From NCBI RefSeq assembly GCF_004216715.1, contig NZ_SGXG01000001.1, positions 930,001 through 994,000 of the forward strand: a stretch of DNA of 64,000 nt, read 5' to 3'. Both the position numbers and the translations under genes were made by a program. Origin of the DNA: Cecembia calidifontis (GTDB lineage Bacteria > Bacteroidota > Bacteroidia > Cytophagales > Cyclobacteriaceae). The notes beneath the pieces were generated by a model. The model was not told the origin of the DNA and searched no databases. It saw only the letters and a list, made by a program, of their open reading frames with translations. Of this stretch, positions 52,121 to 60,398 are shown in pieces. Every line of letters begins with the position of its first letter. Position 1 is the first letter of the stretch.

Positions 52121-53847
52121 AATATTTACAGCAAATATTGTCATTTATTTTAATTATTACCTTGTTTTCTTGCGCAAAACAAAGTACACCTATGGGAGGT
52201 CCTAAGGATGAAGATCCGCCCAAATTACTTTCAATAAACCCTGAAAATGAATCTATCAATACGAAACCATCTACCATAGAACTGCTGTTCAACGAATACG
52301 TCAAGGTAGAAAATGCCAACAAACATATAATAGTCACTCCAAGGATCAACAAACAGGAAATGGAGGTGATAGCCAATAGGAACAGGGTCCTTATCAAACT
52401 AAACCAAGATTTGGAAGACAGTACTACCTATGTATTCAACTTCCAAAAAACAATCAAGGACATCACAGAAGGTAATGCCCCAGAAAACTTACGCTTGGTA
52501 TTTTCTACAGGACCGGATATTGACAGCCTTACATTTTCAGGTAAAGTGGATTATTTATTCCTTCAAAAAGAGGTCTTATTAAAAGATGTATATGTAGGAC
52601 TTTATGAAGTGAATGATACGACCGATGTACTTACAGCCCCGCCCTATTACATAGGGGCCACAGACTCTTTGGGAAATTTCAGATTGACAAATATCAAAGA
52701 AGGCAAATATTTGGCCTACGCCTGGCATGATGCCAACAACTCTTTGAAAGCAGAAGAAAAACAAGAAGCATATTCCTTTATAAAAGACACCATTTTAATA
52801 GATAAGAATATTGATGGGGCACAGTTTTATTTGAGTAAAGCTGATGTATCAGAATTCAAAGTTAACAGATCCATTTCTGTAGGATCAAATTTTGACATCG
52901 TCTTAAGCAAATATCCTGTTGAAATAAGCATTGAAAATGAAGGTTTAAATGAAACCTTATTTTACCGTCAAAATGACAAAACCTTAAGGCTATACCACAC
53001 TCAGGTATTGAATGACAGTATTCCTGTACGACTACAATTAAAAGATTCTGTAGGTTTCAATTTGGATACGCTGCTCTATGCCAAATTTATGGAAAGTGAA
53101 AGAAAAAAAGAAGCATTGGAAACGAAGTTAGAAGGAAAGAAGAATTTTGTGGATATTCTTCAAACCAATTTTAAATTCAATAAACCTTTACAAAAAATAA
53201 ACTTTGATTCACTTTTGATCAAATATGATACAGCGGGTATTATCCAGGTTGATAAAAACTTTATTTACTTTAGCGACAGCTTGGATAGAACTTCTCTTAC
53301 TTTCCGATGGTCCATACCAGACAGTATCAGCAATGAATCCTTCACACTATATGCAGGCGATTCCACTTTTATAGATATAGAATCAGAATTCAACCAAGAC
53401 AAGTTAGAATCTACATTTAAAAGGCTCAAGAAAGAGACTTTATCAGATGAGGTAAAAGTAAAAGTGAATACTTCGGAATTACCTTTGATCGTTCAGATAA
53501 CAGACAAAAGGGATGAAATAATTGCTGAAAGGTATTTAACTGAATCCAATGTGGCAACATTTCAATATGTGGAACCGGGTAGCTATTACATAAGAGCGAT
53601 TGTAGATAGAAACAAAAACAAGCGCTGGGATACCTCTAATTTAAGAGAATGGAGATATGCAGAACCAGTCTATTATGTAGAGAACCAAAATGCTGAAAAT
53701 AGCAAGGATGTAACGGTCAGAGGAGGCTGGGTGTTGGAGCTGGAAATAAATCCCAGAAAAGAACAAGGACTTATAAAAGATGAAAAAATAGAAGAAGAAA
53801 AACCAACCGAAGGAAAAGAAATTGAAAAAATTTCTGTAGATAAGTAA
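52117..53847 (+). CDS. Ig-like (Big_5) domain lipoprotein
   Basis: A 576-residue lipoprotein (leader ending LFSC, then AKQSTPMGGPKDEDPPKLLS). The first domain (about 30-130) has SINPENESINTKPSTIELLF and VKVENANKHIIVTPRINKQE, the Big_5 bacterial Ig-like pattern. Later parts (YLAYAWHDANNSLKAEEKQE, YIRAIVDRNKNKRWDTSNLR) resemble carboxypeptidase-regulatory-like beta domains; this type of protein is common in Bacteroidota, function unknown. The C-terminal 30 residues are very rich in Lys and Glu. Confidence 0.85.
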   Translation: MKYLQQILSFILIITLFSCAKQSTPMGGPKDEDPPKLLSINPENESINTKPSTIELLFNEYVKVENANKHIIVTPRINKQEMEVIANRNRVLIKLNQDLEDSTTYVFNFQKTIKDITEGNAPENLRLVFSTGPDIDSLTFSGKVDYLFLQKEVLLKDVYVGLYEVNDTTDVLTAPPYYIGATDSLGNFRLTNIKEGKYLAYAWHDANNSLKAEEKQEAYSFIKDTILIDKNIDGAQFYLSKADVSEFKVNRSISVGSNFDIVLSKYPVEISIENEGLNETLFYRQNDKTLRLYHTQVLNDSIPVRLQLKDSVGFNLDTLLYAKFMESERKKEALETKLEGKKNFVDILQTNFKFNKPLQKINFDSLLIKYDTAGIIQVDKNFIYFSDSLDRTSLTFRWSIPDSISNESFTLYAGDSTFIDIESEFNQDKLESTFKRLKKETLSDEVKVKVNTSELPLIVQITDKRDEIIAERYLTESNVATFQYVEPGSYYIRAIVDRNKNKRWDTSNLREWRYAEPVYYVENQNAENSKDVTVRGGWVLELEINPRKEQGLIKDEKIEEEKPTEGKEIEKISVDK

Positions 53848-54276
53848 TAAAAATATTGTGGATAATGGTCGATAACATGGGTACAAATTGGCCTTTATAC
53901 CCAATGATAAAGCCAGCATTGAAGCTCATGTGCCATACTATCGGATAAGCACAAAATATTCCACATCTATACACATCCAATTCACGAAAAAGAAATAGAC
54001 AAATAACTTTAAAGGCCATGTTCACAAAGCGGAAGGAAAAAGTAGAAGAAATCTCATTATCAAGAAATTAAATATGAGAAACCCTGTGAACAAAAAGTGG
54101 ATAGATCACAAATCAACAGGGAAAACTGTGTGTATCGATTTTTTAAAAAATTTTATCAACAAATCCACAGCATAATAACTTCAATAGTTTTATTTAATTA
54201 AATAAAATATAATTGATATAGCACTGTGGATTTCTACAATCCGGTGGTTTTGTTTTAATGAAAGCTTTTTCATATT
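53848..54276. other. Gap with DnaA-box-like motifs and AT-rich stretch (candidate oriC)
   Basis: In this 429-bp gap I find a perfect DnaA box on the minus strand (TGTGGATAA, 53857-53865). Near matches are CTATACACA (53967-53975) and TTATCAACA (54153-54161). Weaker matches AAATCCACA occur at 54161-54169 and, as its complement, at 54225-54233. The stretch 54139-54220 is nearly all A/T with a tttaattaaataaaat core. Two parS sites lie 4.5 kb to the left. This could be the replication origin, but neighbouring genes on the left run toward it, which is not ideal for an origin. Confidence 0.45.
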
Positions 54277-54300
54277 TTGATTCGCCTAACCCAAAATGAT

Positions 54301-56064
54301 ATGCAAATCACCAGATTATTCGATCTCATAAACCACCAAATAGCCACCTACGATAAGGATGTATCTTTGGCCCAGAAGATAGAGGGTAAATGGAAAACTT
54401 ATTCTTCCAGGGAATTAAAGAAAATTGTTGACAATTTAAGCTTGGCATTTTTGTCATCCGGTATTGATAAGGATGATAAGGTGGCCATTATTTCCAATAA
54501 CAGACCTGAATGGAACTTTATAGATTTAGCCCTGCAGCAAATTGGAGCCATCTCTGTTCCTATGTATCCGACCATTTCAGCTGACGATTACAATTATATT
54601 TTTCAACATGCAGAGGTCAAGAAAATTTTTGTCGGTGACAGGGAAATATTTGAAAAAGCTGTCGAAGGATCTAAAGACATGGAGGTACAGATTTTGTCAT
54701 TTGATAAAGTCGAAGGCTGTGATTATTGGGAAGATTTTATGGCCAAAGGTGAAGCAAGTAACCTGGCAGATCTGGAAAGAAAAAAAGAAGAAGTCAAATC
54801 AGAAGATATTTTTACCATCATTTATACCTCAGGCACTACTGGTAGACCCAAAGGTGTAATGCTGACCCATAATAACGTAATCAGTAATTTGTTTGCCATT
54901 GAGGATAGAATAGTTGCTCCAAAAGGGGTAGCAAAAGCACTGAGCTTTTTGCCTCTTTGCCATATTTATGAAAGGGTAGGATCATTCTGTTTTATCTACA
55001 TGGGCATTTCCATTTATTATGCAGAAAGCATGGAAACCATCGGAGATAACCTTAAAGAAGTACAGCCACATGTGTTCAATACAGTACCAAGGTTATTAGA
55101 GAAAGTGTATGATAAAATTGTATCCAAAGGCTACGAATTGACTGGAATAAAGAAATCACTCTTCTTCTGGGCTTTGAATTTGGGACTTAGGTATGAACCA
55201 AATAAGGACCAAGGAGCATGGTATAATTTTCAGTTGAAAATGGCCAATAAAATCATTTTCAGCAAGTGGAGGGAGGCATTGGGTGGAAATGTCATGCAGA
55301 TCAATTCAGGTGCTTCTGCCCTTCAACCAAGATTGGCCCGGGTATTTTGGGCTGCCGGGATTCCTGTTTGTGAGGGTTACGGTTTGACAGAAACATCTCC
55401 TGTAATATCTGCTTCTATTTGCAACCATAAAGACATCAGGATAGGTATGGTTGGGAAGATTGTAAAAGATGTAGAAGTAAAAATTGCTGCAGATGGAGAA
55501 ATTTTGGTCAAAGGACCCAATGTAATGAAGGGTTATTACAAACAACCCGATCTTACAGCAGAGGTAATCGATGCAGAGGGATGGTTCCATACCGGAGATA
55601 TTGGAGAACTACATGAGGGAAATTACCTGAAGATTACTGACCGCAAAAAAGAAATGTTCAAAACATCCGGCGGAAAATATATTGCTCCTCAGCCAATGGA
55701 AAATAAATTCAAGGAATCTCCTCTAATCGATCAGATTATTGTGGTCGGTGAAAACAGGAATTTCCCAGCTGCTTTGATTGTCCCAAATTTTCAGGGTTTG
55801 CGTGACTGGTGCCACCACAAAGACATTCCTTACACTACGGATTCTGAGATGCTTCAAAAGTCCGAAATCCAGGAAAAATTCCAGAGAGAGGTGGACAATC
55901 AAAATAAGTACTTTGGTAAATGGGAACAAATTAAAAAATTCAAAATCCTCAATACTACTTGGGGTGTAGAAACAGGAGAGCTTACCCCTACCATGAAGCT
56001 CAAGCGTAAAGTGATCCATGAAAAATATGCCAAAGAAATAGAGGAGATGTATTCAGGAAATTAA
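54301..56064 (+). CDS. Long-chain acyl-CoA synthetase (AMP-binding enzyme)
   Basis: 587 residues from the ATG at 54301 (MQITRLFDLINHQIATYDKD); the frame is open from a TTG 24 bp upstream. Motifs are FTIIYTSGTTGRPKGVMLTH (P-loop), GYGLTETSPVISASICNHKD and GWFHTGDIGELHEGNYLKIT then DRKKEMFKTSGGKYIAPQPM (hinge). It activates fatty acids to acyl-CoA through an acyl-AMP. A good terminator follows 29 bp after the stop. Transcribed alone after the origin-like gap. Confidence 0.94.
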   Translation: MQITRLFDLINHQIATYDKDVSLAQKIEGKWKTYSSRELKKIVDNLSLAFLSSGIDKDDKVAIISNNRPEWNFIDLALQQIGAISVPMYPTISADDYNYIFQHAEVKKIFVGDREIFEKAVEGSKDMEVQILSFDKVEGCDYWEDFMAKGEASNLADLERKKEEVKSEDIFTIIYTSGTTGRPKGVMLTHNNVISNLFAIEDRIVAPKGVAKALSFLPLCHIYERVGSFCFIYMGISIYYAESMETIGDNLKEVQPHVFNTVPRLLEKVYDKIVSKGYELTGIKKSLFFWALNLGLRYEPNKDQGAWYNFQLKMANKIIFSKWREALGGNVMQINSGASALQPRLARVFWAAGIPVCEGYGLTETSPVISASICNHKDIRIGMVGKIVKDVEVKIAADGEILVKGPNVMKGYYKQPDLTAEVIDAEGWFHTGDIGELHEGNYLKITDRKKEMFKTSGGKYIAPQPMENKFKESPLIDQIIVVGENRNFPAALIVPNFQGLRDWCHHKDIPYTTDSEMLQKSEIQEKFQREVDNQNKYFGKWEQIKKFKILNTTWGVETGELTPTMKLKRKVIHEKYAKEIEEMYSGN

Positions 56065-56092
56065 ATTACCTTCACAGAGGTCATATTTTATT

Positions 56093-56130
56093 AAACCACC
56101 TGCCTTTATCATAGGTAAGGTGGTTTTTTT
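56093..56130 (+). terminator. Rho-independent terminator after acyl-CoA synthetase
   Basis: The stem AAACCACCT / AGGTGGTTT ends in a run of T (to 56130), 29 bp after the stop codon. Confidence 0.9.
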
Positions 56131-56186
56131 ATTTGGAATGTTGAAAGGGGAATATCGAAAGTGACATTTCAGGAGCAAGCGTAAAG

Positions 56187-56208
56187 AAATCAGCCAAAAG
56201 GCTGATTT
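56187..56208. repeat. Short perfect hairpin
   Basis: AAATCAGCC - AAAA - GGCTGATTT is a 9-bp perfect stem with a 4-nt loop in the gap before IS3 copy 2. It has only a short T run, so a terminator role is doubtful. Confidence 0.6.
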
Positions 56209-56322
56209 TAGCGAAGGACCAGGTTGTAGAGTTGGTTAAAAACATTAAGGAGTTGAGGAAATTAAGGAATTCATTAAGGGGCGTTGGAATTTGGATGTCG
56301 GAAGGCTGATTTTGGAATTAAA

Positions 56323-57627
56323 TGTCACGTCCTGAAATAGCTTGACAGATTAAGTCAAACTAAAAACAGGAAAAAAATGACAAAAACGGTTCGGGAATTT
56401 AACAGGTACAGTATTAGCTTCAAGAAGCAAGTAGTAGAGGAGGTGGAAAATGGAAGTTCCTATTCTTATCTTCAAAAGAAGTATGATATTAGAGGAGCGG
56501 AGACGATCCAGAGGTGGGTCAGGTCCTTTGGCAGGGATCATTTGTTGAACAAAAGGGTTAGAATAGAGACTATGGATGAGAAGAGAAGACTTAAGGAACT
56601 GGAAGAGGAGAACAAGAGGTTAAAACTTGCCTTGGCCGATTCGATAGTTGCCAACAAGATGCTTGAGACGCTGATAGATGTTGCAAATGATGAATACAAG
56701 ACGGATTTAAAAAAAAACTTTGGCAACGGACTGTTTCAAAAAGGCCTGAAGAAGTGAGCGTTAAGTCCGGTTGTACTTACTTTGGTTACAGTAGGTCAGC
56801 ATATTATGGTTGGATGGACTCCAAGTTGAAGGAGGAAGCGCAATACGACCTGGTATTGGAGCTTGTCCGGGATTACCGGAGGACGCATCCGATGATGGGC
56901 ACAAGAAAGCTTCAGGAGTTGATCAGAGAAGATGCGGTGAGGTTGGAGATCAGCATAGGAAGGGACAGGCTCTTTGAGTTGTTGCGTTCTGAAGGCTTGC
57001 TGGTCAAGCGCAAGAGGAAGTATGTTGTTACAACGCAGTCATTTATGCGCTACAGTAAATATGAGGATCTGTTCAATGGCAATGTCTGGACCACTGCCCA
57101 TCAGGCCTGGGTTTCGGACATAACCTATATCCGTGTCGGGGATTCCTTCAGGTACCTGTATCTTATTACCGATGCATACAGCAGGAAGATAGTAGGATGG
57201 TATTTGGGGAATACGCTTGAGTCAAAATGTGCTGTAGAAGCCTTAAAAATGGCGATAGAACAATGTCCGTCAACAGAAGGCATTGTTCATCACTCAGATA
57301 GGGGCTTTCAGTATTGCAGTAAGATTTATACTGAATTACTGGAAAAGGAAGGTATAAAGTCCAGTATGGGAGAAGCAGGGAATTGCTATGATAATGCAAT
57401 GGCAGAGCGGGTTAACGGGATTCTGAAGATTGAATATAAACTTGGGGACAGGTTTAAGAATCTCAAAGAAGCGTTTGCAGCAGTAAGGCATGGAGTATGG
57501 GCCTACAATGAAAAGAGGCCACATTGTTCATTAAATATGAAGAAGCCGATTGAGGTACATGAGGGACTAACAGTGTTTTCATCTCTCAAACGCAAAAGTA
57601 GCCCAAGACAGAGACCTGTCGAGGCTA
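56323..57627 (+). mobile_element. IS3-family insertion sequence, copy 2 (right end missing)
   Basis: It starts with the same TGTCACGTCCTGA end and matches copy 1 (offset 44,878) through 57620. At that point the sequence departs: copy 1 continues tcaaggctatat, this copy reads tcgaggctacaa. The last about 122-129 bp including the right inverted repeat are absent here. The break lies inside the left arm of the long hairpin noted in copy 1. It probably cannot transpose on its own from this end. Confidence 0.9.
56377..56757 (+). CDS. IS3-family transposase OrfA, copy 2
   Basis: The same 126 residues as in copy 1, with the same A_AAA_AAC slippery motif (56712-56718) before the orfB overlap. No differences were noticed. 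Confidence 0.9.
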   Translation: MTKTVREFNRYSISFKKQVVEEVENGSSYSYLQKKYDIRGAETIQRWVRSFGRDHLLNKRVRIETMDEKRRLKELEEENKRLKLALADSIVANKMLETLIDVANDEYKTDLKKNFGNGLFQKGLKK

Positions 57628-57758
57628 CAAAAAACCCCTTATACAGGCTGTATTTGGGGTTTTTCATTTTTGGGGGACAGTTTGGGGGACAGTTTGCAGG
57701 GAATAGGTCTGTTTTTTTGCAGTTTTTTATCATGTCGAAAAATGCAGACTTAACTTAG
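56754..57758 (+). CDS. IS3-family transposase OrfB, copy 2, with altered C-terminus
   Basis: The 288 or so N-terminal residues equal copy 1's OrfB with a complete DDE core. Because the right IS end is missing, the frame runs on into the flank and adds about 45 residues beginning EATKNPLYRLYLGFFIFGGQ. The catalytic domain is intact, so the protein may still act in trans on copy 1, but the added tail is not part of the family. Confidence 0.85.
   Translation: MSVKSGCTYFGYSRSAYYGWMDSKLKEEAQYDLVLELVRDYRRTHPMMGTRKLQELIREDAVRLEISIGRDRLFELLRSEGLLVKRKRKYVVTTQSFMRYSKYEDLFNGNVWTTAHQAWVSDITYIRVGDSFRYLYLITDAYSRKIVGWYLGNTLESKCAVEALKMAIEQCPSTEGIVHHSDRGFQYCSKIYTELLEKEGIKSSMGEAGNCYDNAMAERVNGILKIEYKLGDRFKNLKEAFAAVRHGVWAYNEKRPHCSLNMKKPIEVHEGLTVFSSLKRKSSPRQRPVEATKNPLYRLYLGFFIFGGQFGGQFAGNRSVFLQFFIMSKNADLT
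57629..57664. terminator. Bidirectional terminator-like hairpin at element left end
   Basis: AAAAAACCCC (57629-57638) pairs with GGGGTTTTT (57656-57664), with an inner TACA/TGTA stem and the loop GGC. A-run and T-run flank it, so it can terminate transcription from either side, insulating the IS from the element. Confidence 0.7.
57672..57695. repeat. Tandem 12-bp direct repeat (GGGGGACAGTTT x2)
   Basis: Two perfect contiguous copies 57672-57683 and 57684-57695. Arm-type integrase-binding sites near att ends are often short direct repeats like this; that role is inferred from position only. Confidence 0.65.
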
Positions 57759-57800
57759 TTAGTTAGATATGTGCATAGGGGTTTAACCAAGTAACTAAGT
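57752..57800. repeat. Palindromic TAACYAAG repeat, site 1
   Basis: AACTTAGTTAGTTAGAT (57752-57768) is followed after 15 bp by TAACCAAGTAACTAAGT (57784-57800), its imperfect inverted partner. It sits right after the stop codon of the last small gene (1 bp). Each arm is built from the octamer TAACYAAG or its complement. Sites 2 and 3 are the same type. Confidence 0.85.
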
Positions 57801-58070
57801 TCAAGACTGCTTAACTTCTAAAAAATCCTTTCCAGTTCCATCCAAAATAATCCCCCCGAAATATCCCATCTTTTCAAGCCCTGATTTTAAAAGTAGGTCT
57901 GCATCTGTCAGGTCATCTTCAAACAGAAATATTCCTTTGTCTTTCTGTCCATCCCTGATAAGTACCTTTGCTTCATCTTTGGTTATGGTTCCGGAATGCA
58001 GGGATTTTAAAACCATCTTTCTAAACTCTGATGGCTTCAATTCAAATAGTAGTTTTTCCGTTCTTTTCAT
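57801..58070 (-). CDS. Small array protein, paralogue 4 (89 aa)
   Basis: 89 residues, no signal. The core VLKSLHSGTITKDEAKVLIR is shared with the three genes upstream. The second half GIFLFEDDLTDADLLLKSGL then EKMGYFGGIILDGTGKDFLE aligns with the end of paralogue 2 (YMFLTEHDEDEIYSKTKKLL and RLGIITPLIFVDENGN). I recognise no known family. Start codon overlaps the stop of paralogue 3 (4 bp), so the set is one operon. Confidence 0.75.
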   Translation of the reverse strand: MKRTEKLLFELKPSEFRKMVLKSLHSGTITKDEAKVLIRDGQKDKGIFLFEDDLTDADLLLKSGLEKMGYFGGIILDGTGKDFLEVKQS

Positions 58071-58318
58071 TGTTCAATATGCTTTGATTTCACCCATACA
58101 ATTTTTGGGAATGTACGTCCCAAGACAATTTCCACCAAGTCCCTTTTTCTTTGGTGTCTTTTTTCGTCTGCCTCAGTTTTAAATTTCCATTGAATGGGTG
58201 GGACTGATATTCCAACTTCAAACAGAAATTTCATGTCATCCTTTGTGATGGCTTTTTTCAGATAGGCTTCCAATATCTTTTTTTTATCGTTAACAGATAT
58301 TTCCATTTTCATCAACAA
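58067..58318 (-). CDS. Small array protein, paralogue 3 (83 aa)
   Basis: 83 residues; possible starts at Met1, Met3 or Met5. The core ILEAYLKKAITKDDMKFLFE is a diverged form of the array motif, and the C-terminus has PKIVWVKSKH in place of the IILDGTGK-type ending. Function unknown. It overlaps paralogue 2's end by up to 29 bp, suggesting coupled translation. Confidence 0.72.
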   Translation of the reverse strand: MLMKMEISVNDKKKILEAYLKKAITKDDMKFLFEVGISVPPIQWKFKTEADEKRHQRKRDLVEIVLGRTFPKIVWVKSKHIEQ

Positions 58319-58544
58319 ATATTAGCGGTGTAATGATCCCAAGTCTTTCCAGTAATTTTTTTGTTTTGGAATAGATTTCATCTTCATCATGTTCAGTTAA
58401 AAACATGTAGTTACTTGGGTCATCTGCATCCAGTACCATTTTTGCTTCATTTTTGGATATTATCCCTTTTTTCAATGCTTTTAGGACTGTCAGTTTGATA
58501 TTAAATTTGCTCCATCTGTGGGTTTTCTCCATGTCCCAAGTCAA
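58290..58544 (-). CDS. Small array protein, paralogue 2 (84 aa)
   Basis: 84 residues (a start at Met5 is also possible). Array core VLKALKKGIISKNEAKMVLD followed by an acidic stretch LTEHDEDEIYSK and the ending RLGIITPLIFVDENGNIC. The pattern hL-h-A/S-L-x-x-G-hh-S/T-K-x-E-A-K is common to all four. Unknown function; the acidic second half could be a protein-binding surface. Confidence 0.75.
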   Translation of the reverse strand: MTWDMEKTHRWSKFNIKLTVLKALKKGIISKNEAKMVLDADDPSNYMFLTEHDEDEIYSKTKKLLERLGIITPLIFVDENGNIC

Positions 58545-58647
58545 TAATTCTAATAAAATACTGTTTCAAATCAGGCATCCTGTCAATGATGGGACAAACA
58601 GGATCAGGCATCCCATGGGTGGATAAATCCAGTTTAATGATCCCTTT

Positions 58648-59981
58648 ACAATGCTGTCCTAAATAATTTACAAGACAGATGTTTAGCTGTGTTTCTGCAA
58701 TTTCTATTGTGATTTTATCTGTAATCCGGAAATAGAACCCCCTGTTGGCTTTTTTGAGGAGGTTTTTCATGGTCTTCAAAGGGTTTGTCCAGCCACTTTT
58801 GCAGCTCTATTTTAACGAATATGTTCAGTCTGATAAATGCAACCAGATTGGACAGATGCCATCCGAATTTAGCGGTTGCCTTCATCACTTTTAGGAGCAG
58901 AATGGTGATCAGCGCGGTCCATATCTGGATCATCACGGCATTTTTCGATGTTCCGATAAAGGTTTTGATATGGAGTAACTGCTTGATGTCCCTGAAGAAG
59001 ATCTCAATCTCCCATCGGCACCGGTAAAGATCACCGATTGTCTTTGCTGACCATTTGAAGTTATTGGTAATCAGTTCGACGGTCTGTCGGTTTTTTTCGT
59101 CCCATACAGCCACTCTTCTGAGTTTTCCGGGGTACTTCACTTTTGACTGCGGGTTTACCAGTTCAATTTCTTCGTCTATCAGTACTTCCTGTGCAGTATT
59201 TTCAGGGAGTCGACGTTCATTGATTGTGCTGAACTTAAGGTTATCCTTGTGCCTTATGACGAAAAAGACCCCCTTGCTGTCCCAAATGTTGAGCATCGGA
59301 AAGTCATTGTAATAGCGGTCCGCCACTATAACGGATCCTTTCTCCAAAGGAATATCATAAGCGCCTTTATTGTCTGCCATACTTCCTTCTGTAATATTCA
59401 CATAAACAGGGAGTTTCCCGTCATAGTCCAGAAGCGTATGCATCTTTACAGCACCCTTTTTGGTCCTGAAGGTTGCCCAGTCAAACATCGAAAGGCAAAG
59501 ACTTACCACCGTGGAGTCGAGCAGATAGACGGGAGCCTTGATCCGTAGTTTTACCCTGCTCAGGGACGCCTGCTGTCCTAAATGCTTCAGAAGCCCGTAA
59601 TACAGCTCCTTGAACAGGTCAGAGTCCCTGCGCTTGTTCTGATAACTGATACTGGACTTGGATGGTGCCTTGGCAATCCCCAGATGGTTGAGGTTCCCCG
59701 TGGCCGAACGCAGGCCGTTTGAAATATCCCTTACAGAAGTACTTTTGGCAAAATGGCAAAAAAGCATGGAAACCAAATGCGTCCAGCTGTCAAAGCCTTT
59801 GCAGCCCTTGTCCGTTTGCTTCTCTTCAACCAGTTTCTTGAAAATTGAACGCTCGATTTTTTTAATAATCTGAGAAAACAATGTAATATTACTCATGGGA
59901 GGTTTATGTTTTTTGGTGCAAACCCAAAATAGCTATTTTGGGCAAAAAACCAGACCTCTCATATTTTATTTAGGACGGTAT
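58648..59981 (-). mobile_element. IS4-family insertion sequence (about 1334 bp)
   Basis: It is flanked by the 10-bp direct repeat TGATCCCTTT (58638-58647 and 59982-59991). The ends share GTCCTAAATAA in inverted orientation (58655-58665 and near 59966-59976). One transposase gene on the minus strand. The exact base of each end is uncertain by about 3 bp. Confidence 0.85.
58715..59896 (-). CDS. IS4-family transposase (DUF4372-type N-terminus)
   Basis: A 393-residue DDE transposase. The N-terminal part KGCKGFDSWTHLVSMLFCHF and STSVRDISNGLRSATGNLNH is the DUF4372 region. The catalytic domain has VYLLDSTVVSLCLSMFDWAT (first Asp), GSVIVADRYYNDFPMLNIWD (second Asp) and the YREK-type end RCRWEIEIFFRDIKQLLHIK (Glu). 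Full length and probably functional. Confidence 0.92.
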   Translation of the reverse strand: MSNITLFSQIIKKIERSIFKKLVEEKQTDKGCKGFDSWTHLVSMLFCHFAKSTSVRDISNGLRSATGNLNHLGIAKAPSKSSISYQNKRRDSDLFKELYYGLLKHLGQQASLSRVKLRIKAPVYLLDSTVVSLCLSMFDWATFRTKKGAVKMHTLLDYDGKLPVYVNITEGSMADNKGAYDIPLEKGSVIVADRYYNDFPMLNIWDSKGVFFVIRHKDNLKFSTINERRLPENTAQEVLIDEEIELVNPQSKVKYPGKLRRVAVWDEKNRQTVELITNNFKWSAKTIGDLYRCRWEIEIFFRDIKQLLHIKTFIGTSKNAVMIQIWTALITILLLKVMKATAKFGWHLSNLVAFIRLNIFVKIELQKWLDKPFEDHEKPPQKSQQGVLFPDYR

Positions 59982-60070
59982 TGATCCCTTTAGAATTTAT
60001 CAAAGTCTTTGCCTCCACCTTTGACAGTAGGCCGTTTTTTAAGGCTATCAGGATGCTTATTTTCAGTCCC

Positions 60071-60355
60071 TTATTCATTTGTGATCCGTTCTATCAATTT
60101 GTCCAAATCTTCTTCACTCATGCCATCCAAATCAATTTCTGTGGTGTGGGTGGTGCTTTGTAGTTTGGGCAACAAATAAGGCAACAAGTCAGAAAGAAAT
60201 TTTAATCTGTCCTTAGGTTCCAATGCCTCCAAATCTTCTTGAATGGTGTCAAAATTGTCATCAAACAGCTTTTGGATCAGTTCCCGTAACTCAGTATTGA
60301 CTTTGTTTTTCGCTCCCTTGGGTCTGCCCGGATTTCCTTTTTCAAACTTTCCCAT
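60071..60355 (-). CDS. Small GNPGRPKGAKNK-motif protein (DUF5681-like)
   Basis: 94 residues beginning MGKFEKGNPGRPKGAKNKVN, a basic N-terminal motif resembling DUF5681 proteins often seen beside phage terminases and in mobile elements. The rest is acidic and helical (LIQKLFDDNFDTIQEDLEAL, DLDGMSEEDLDKLIERITNE). It may bind DNA through the basic head. Its stop overlaps the start of split paralogue 1. Confidence 0.7.
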   Translation of the reverse strand: MGKFEKGNPGRPKGAKNKVNTELRELIQKLFDDNFDTIQEDLEALEPKDRLKFLSDLLPYLLPKLQSTTHTTEIDLDGMSEEDLDKLIERITNE

Positions 60356-60398
60356 ATTATCCGTTTTTCATCCGTAATTTACGGAATATTGAATAAAT

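Larger units (their letters stand above)
58501..60078 (-). pseudogene. Small array protein, paralogue 1, split by IS4-family element
   Basis: The 5' part (60078 down to 59982) reads MNKGLKISILIALKNGLLSK then VEAKTLINSKGI, and the 3' part (58647 down to 58501) continues IKLDLSTHGMPDPVCPIIDR and so on to the stop. Removing the IS and one copy of the 10-bp repeat gives one uninterrupted 77-residue frame with the same core (ILIALKNGLLSKVEAKTLIN) as its neighbours. The start overlaps the stop of the upstream GRPKG gene (ATGAATAA). It was likely intact until recently. Confidence 0.8.

Noticed and set aside
58501..58779. 92-codon ORF ending with the paralogue-1 tail
   Set aside because: Its first half lies inside the IS4-family element; it is a chance fusion of IS end and the interrupted gene.
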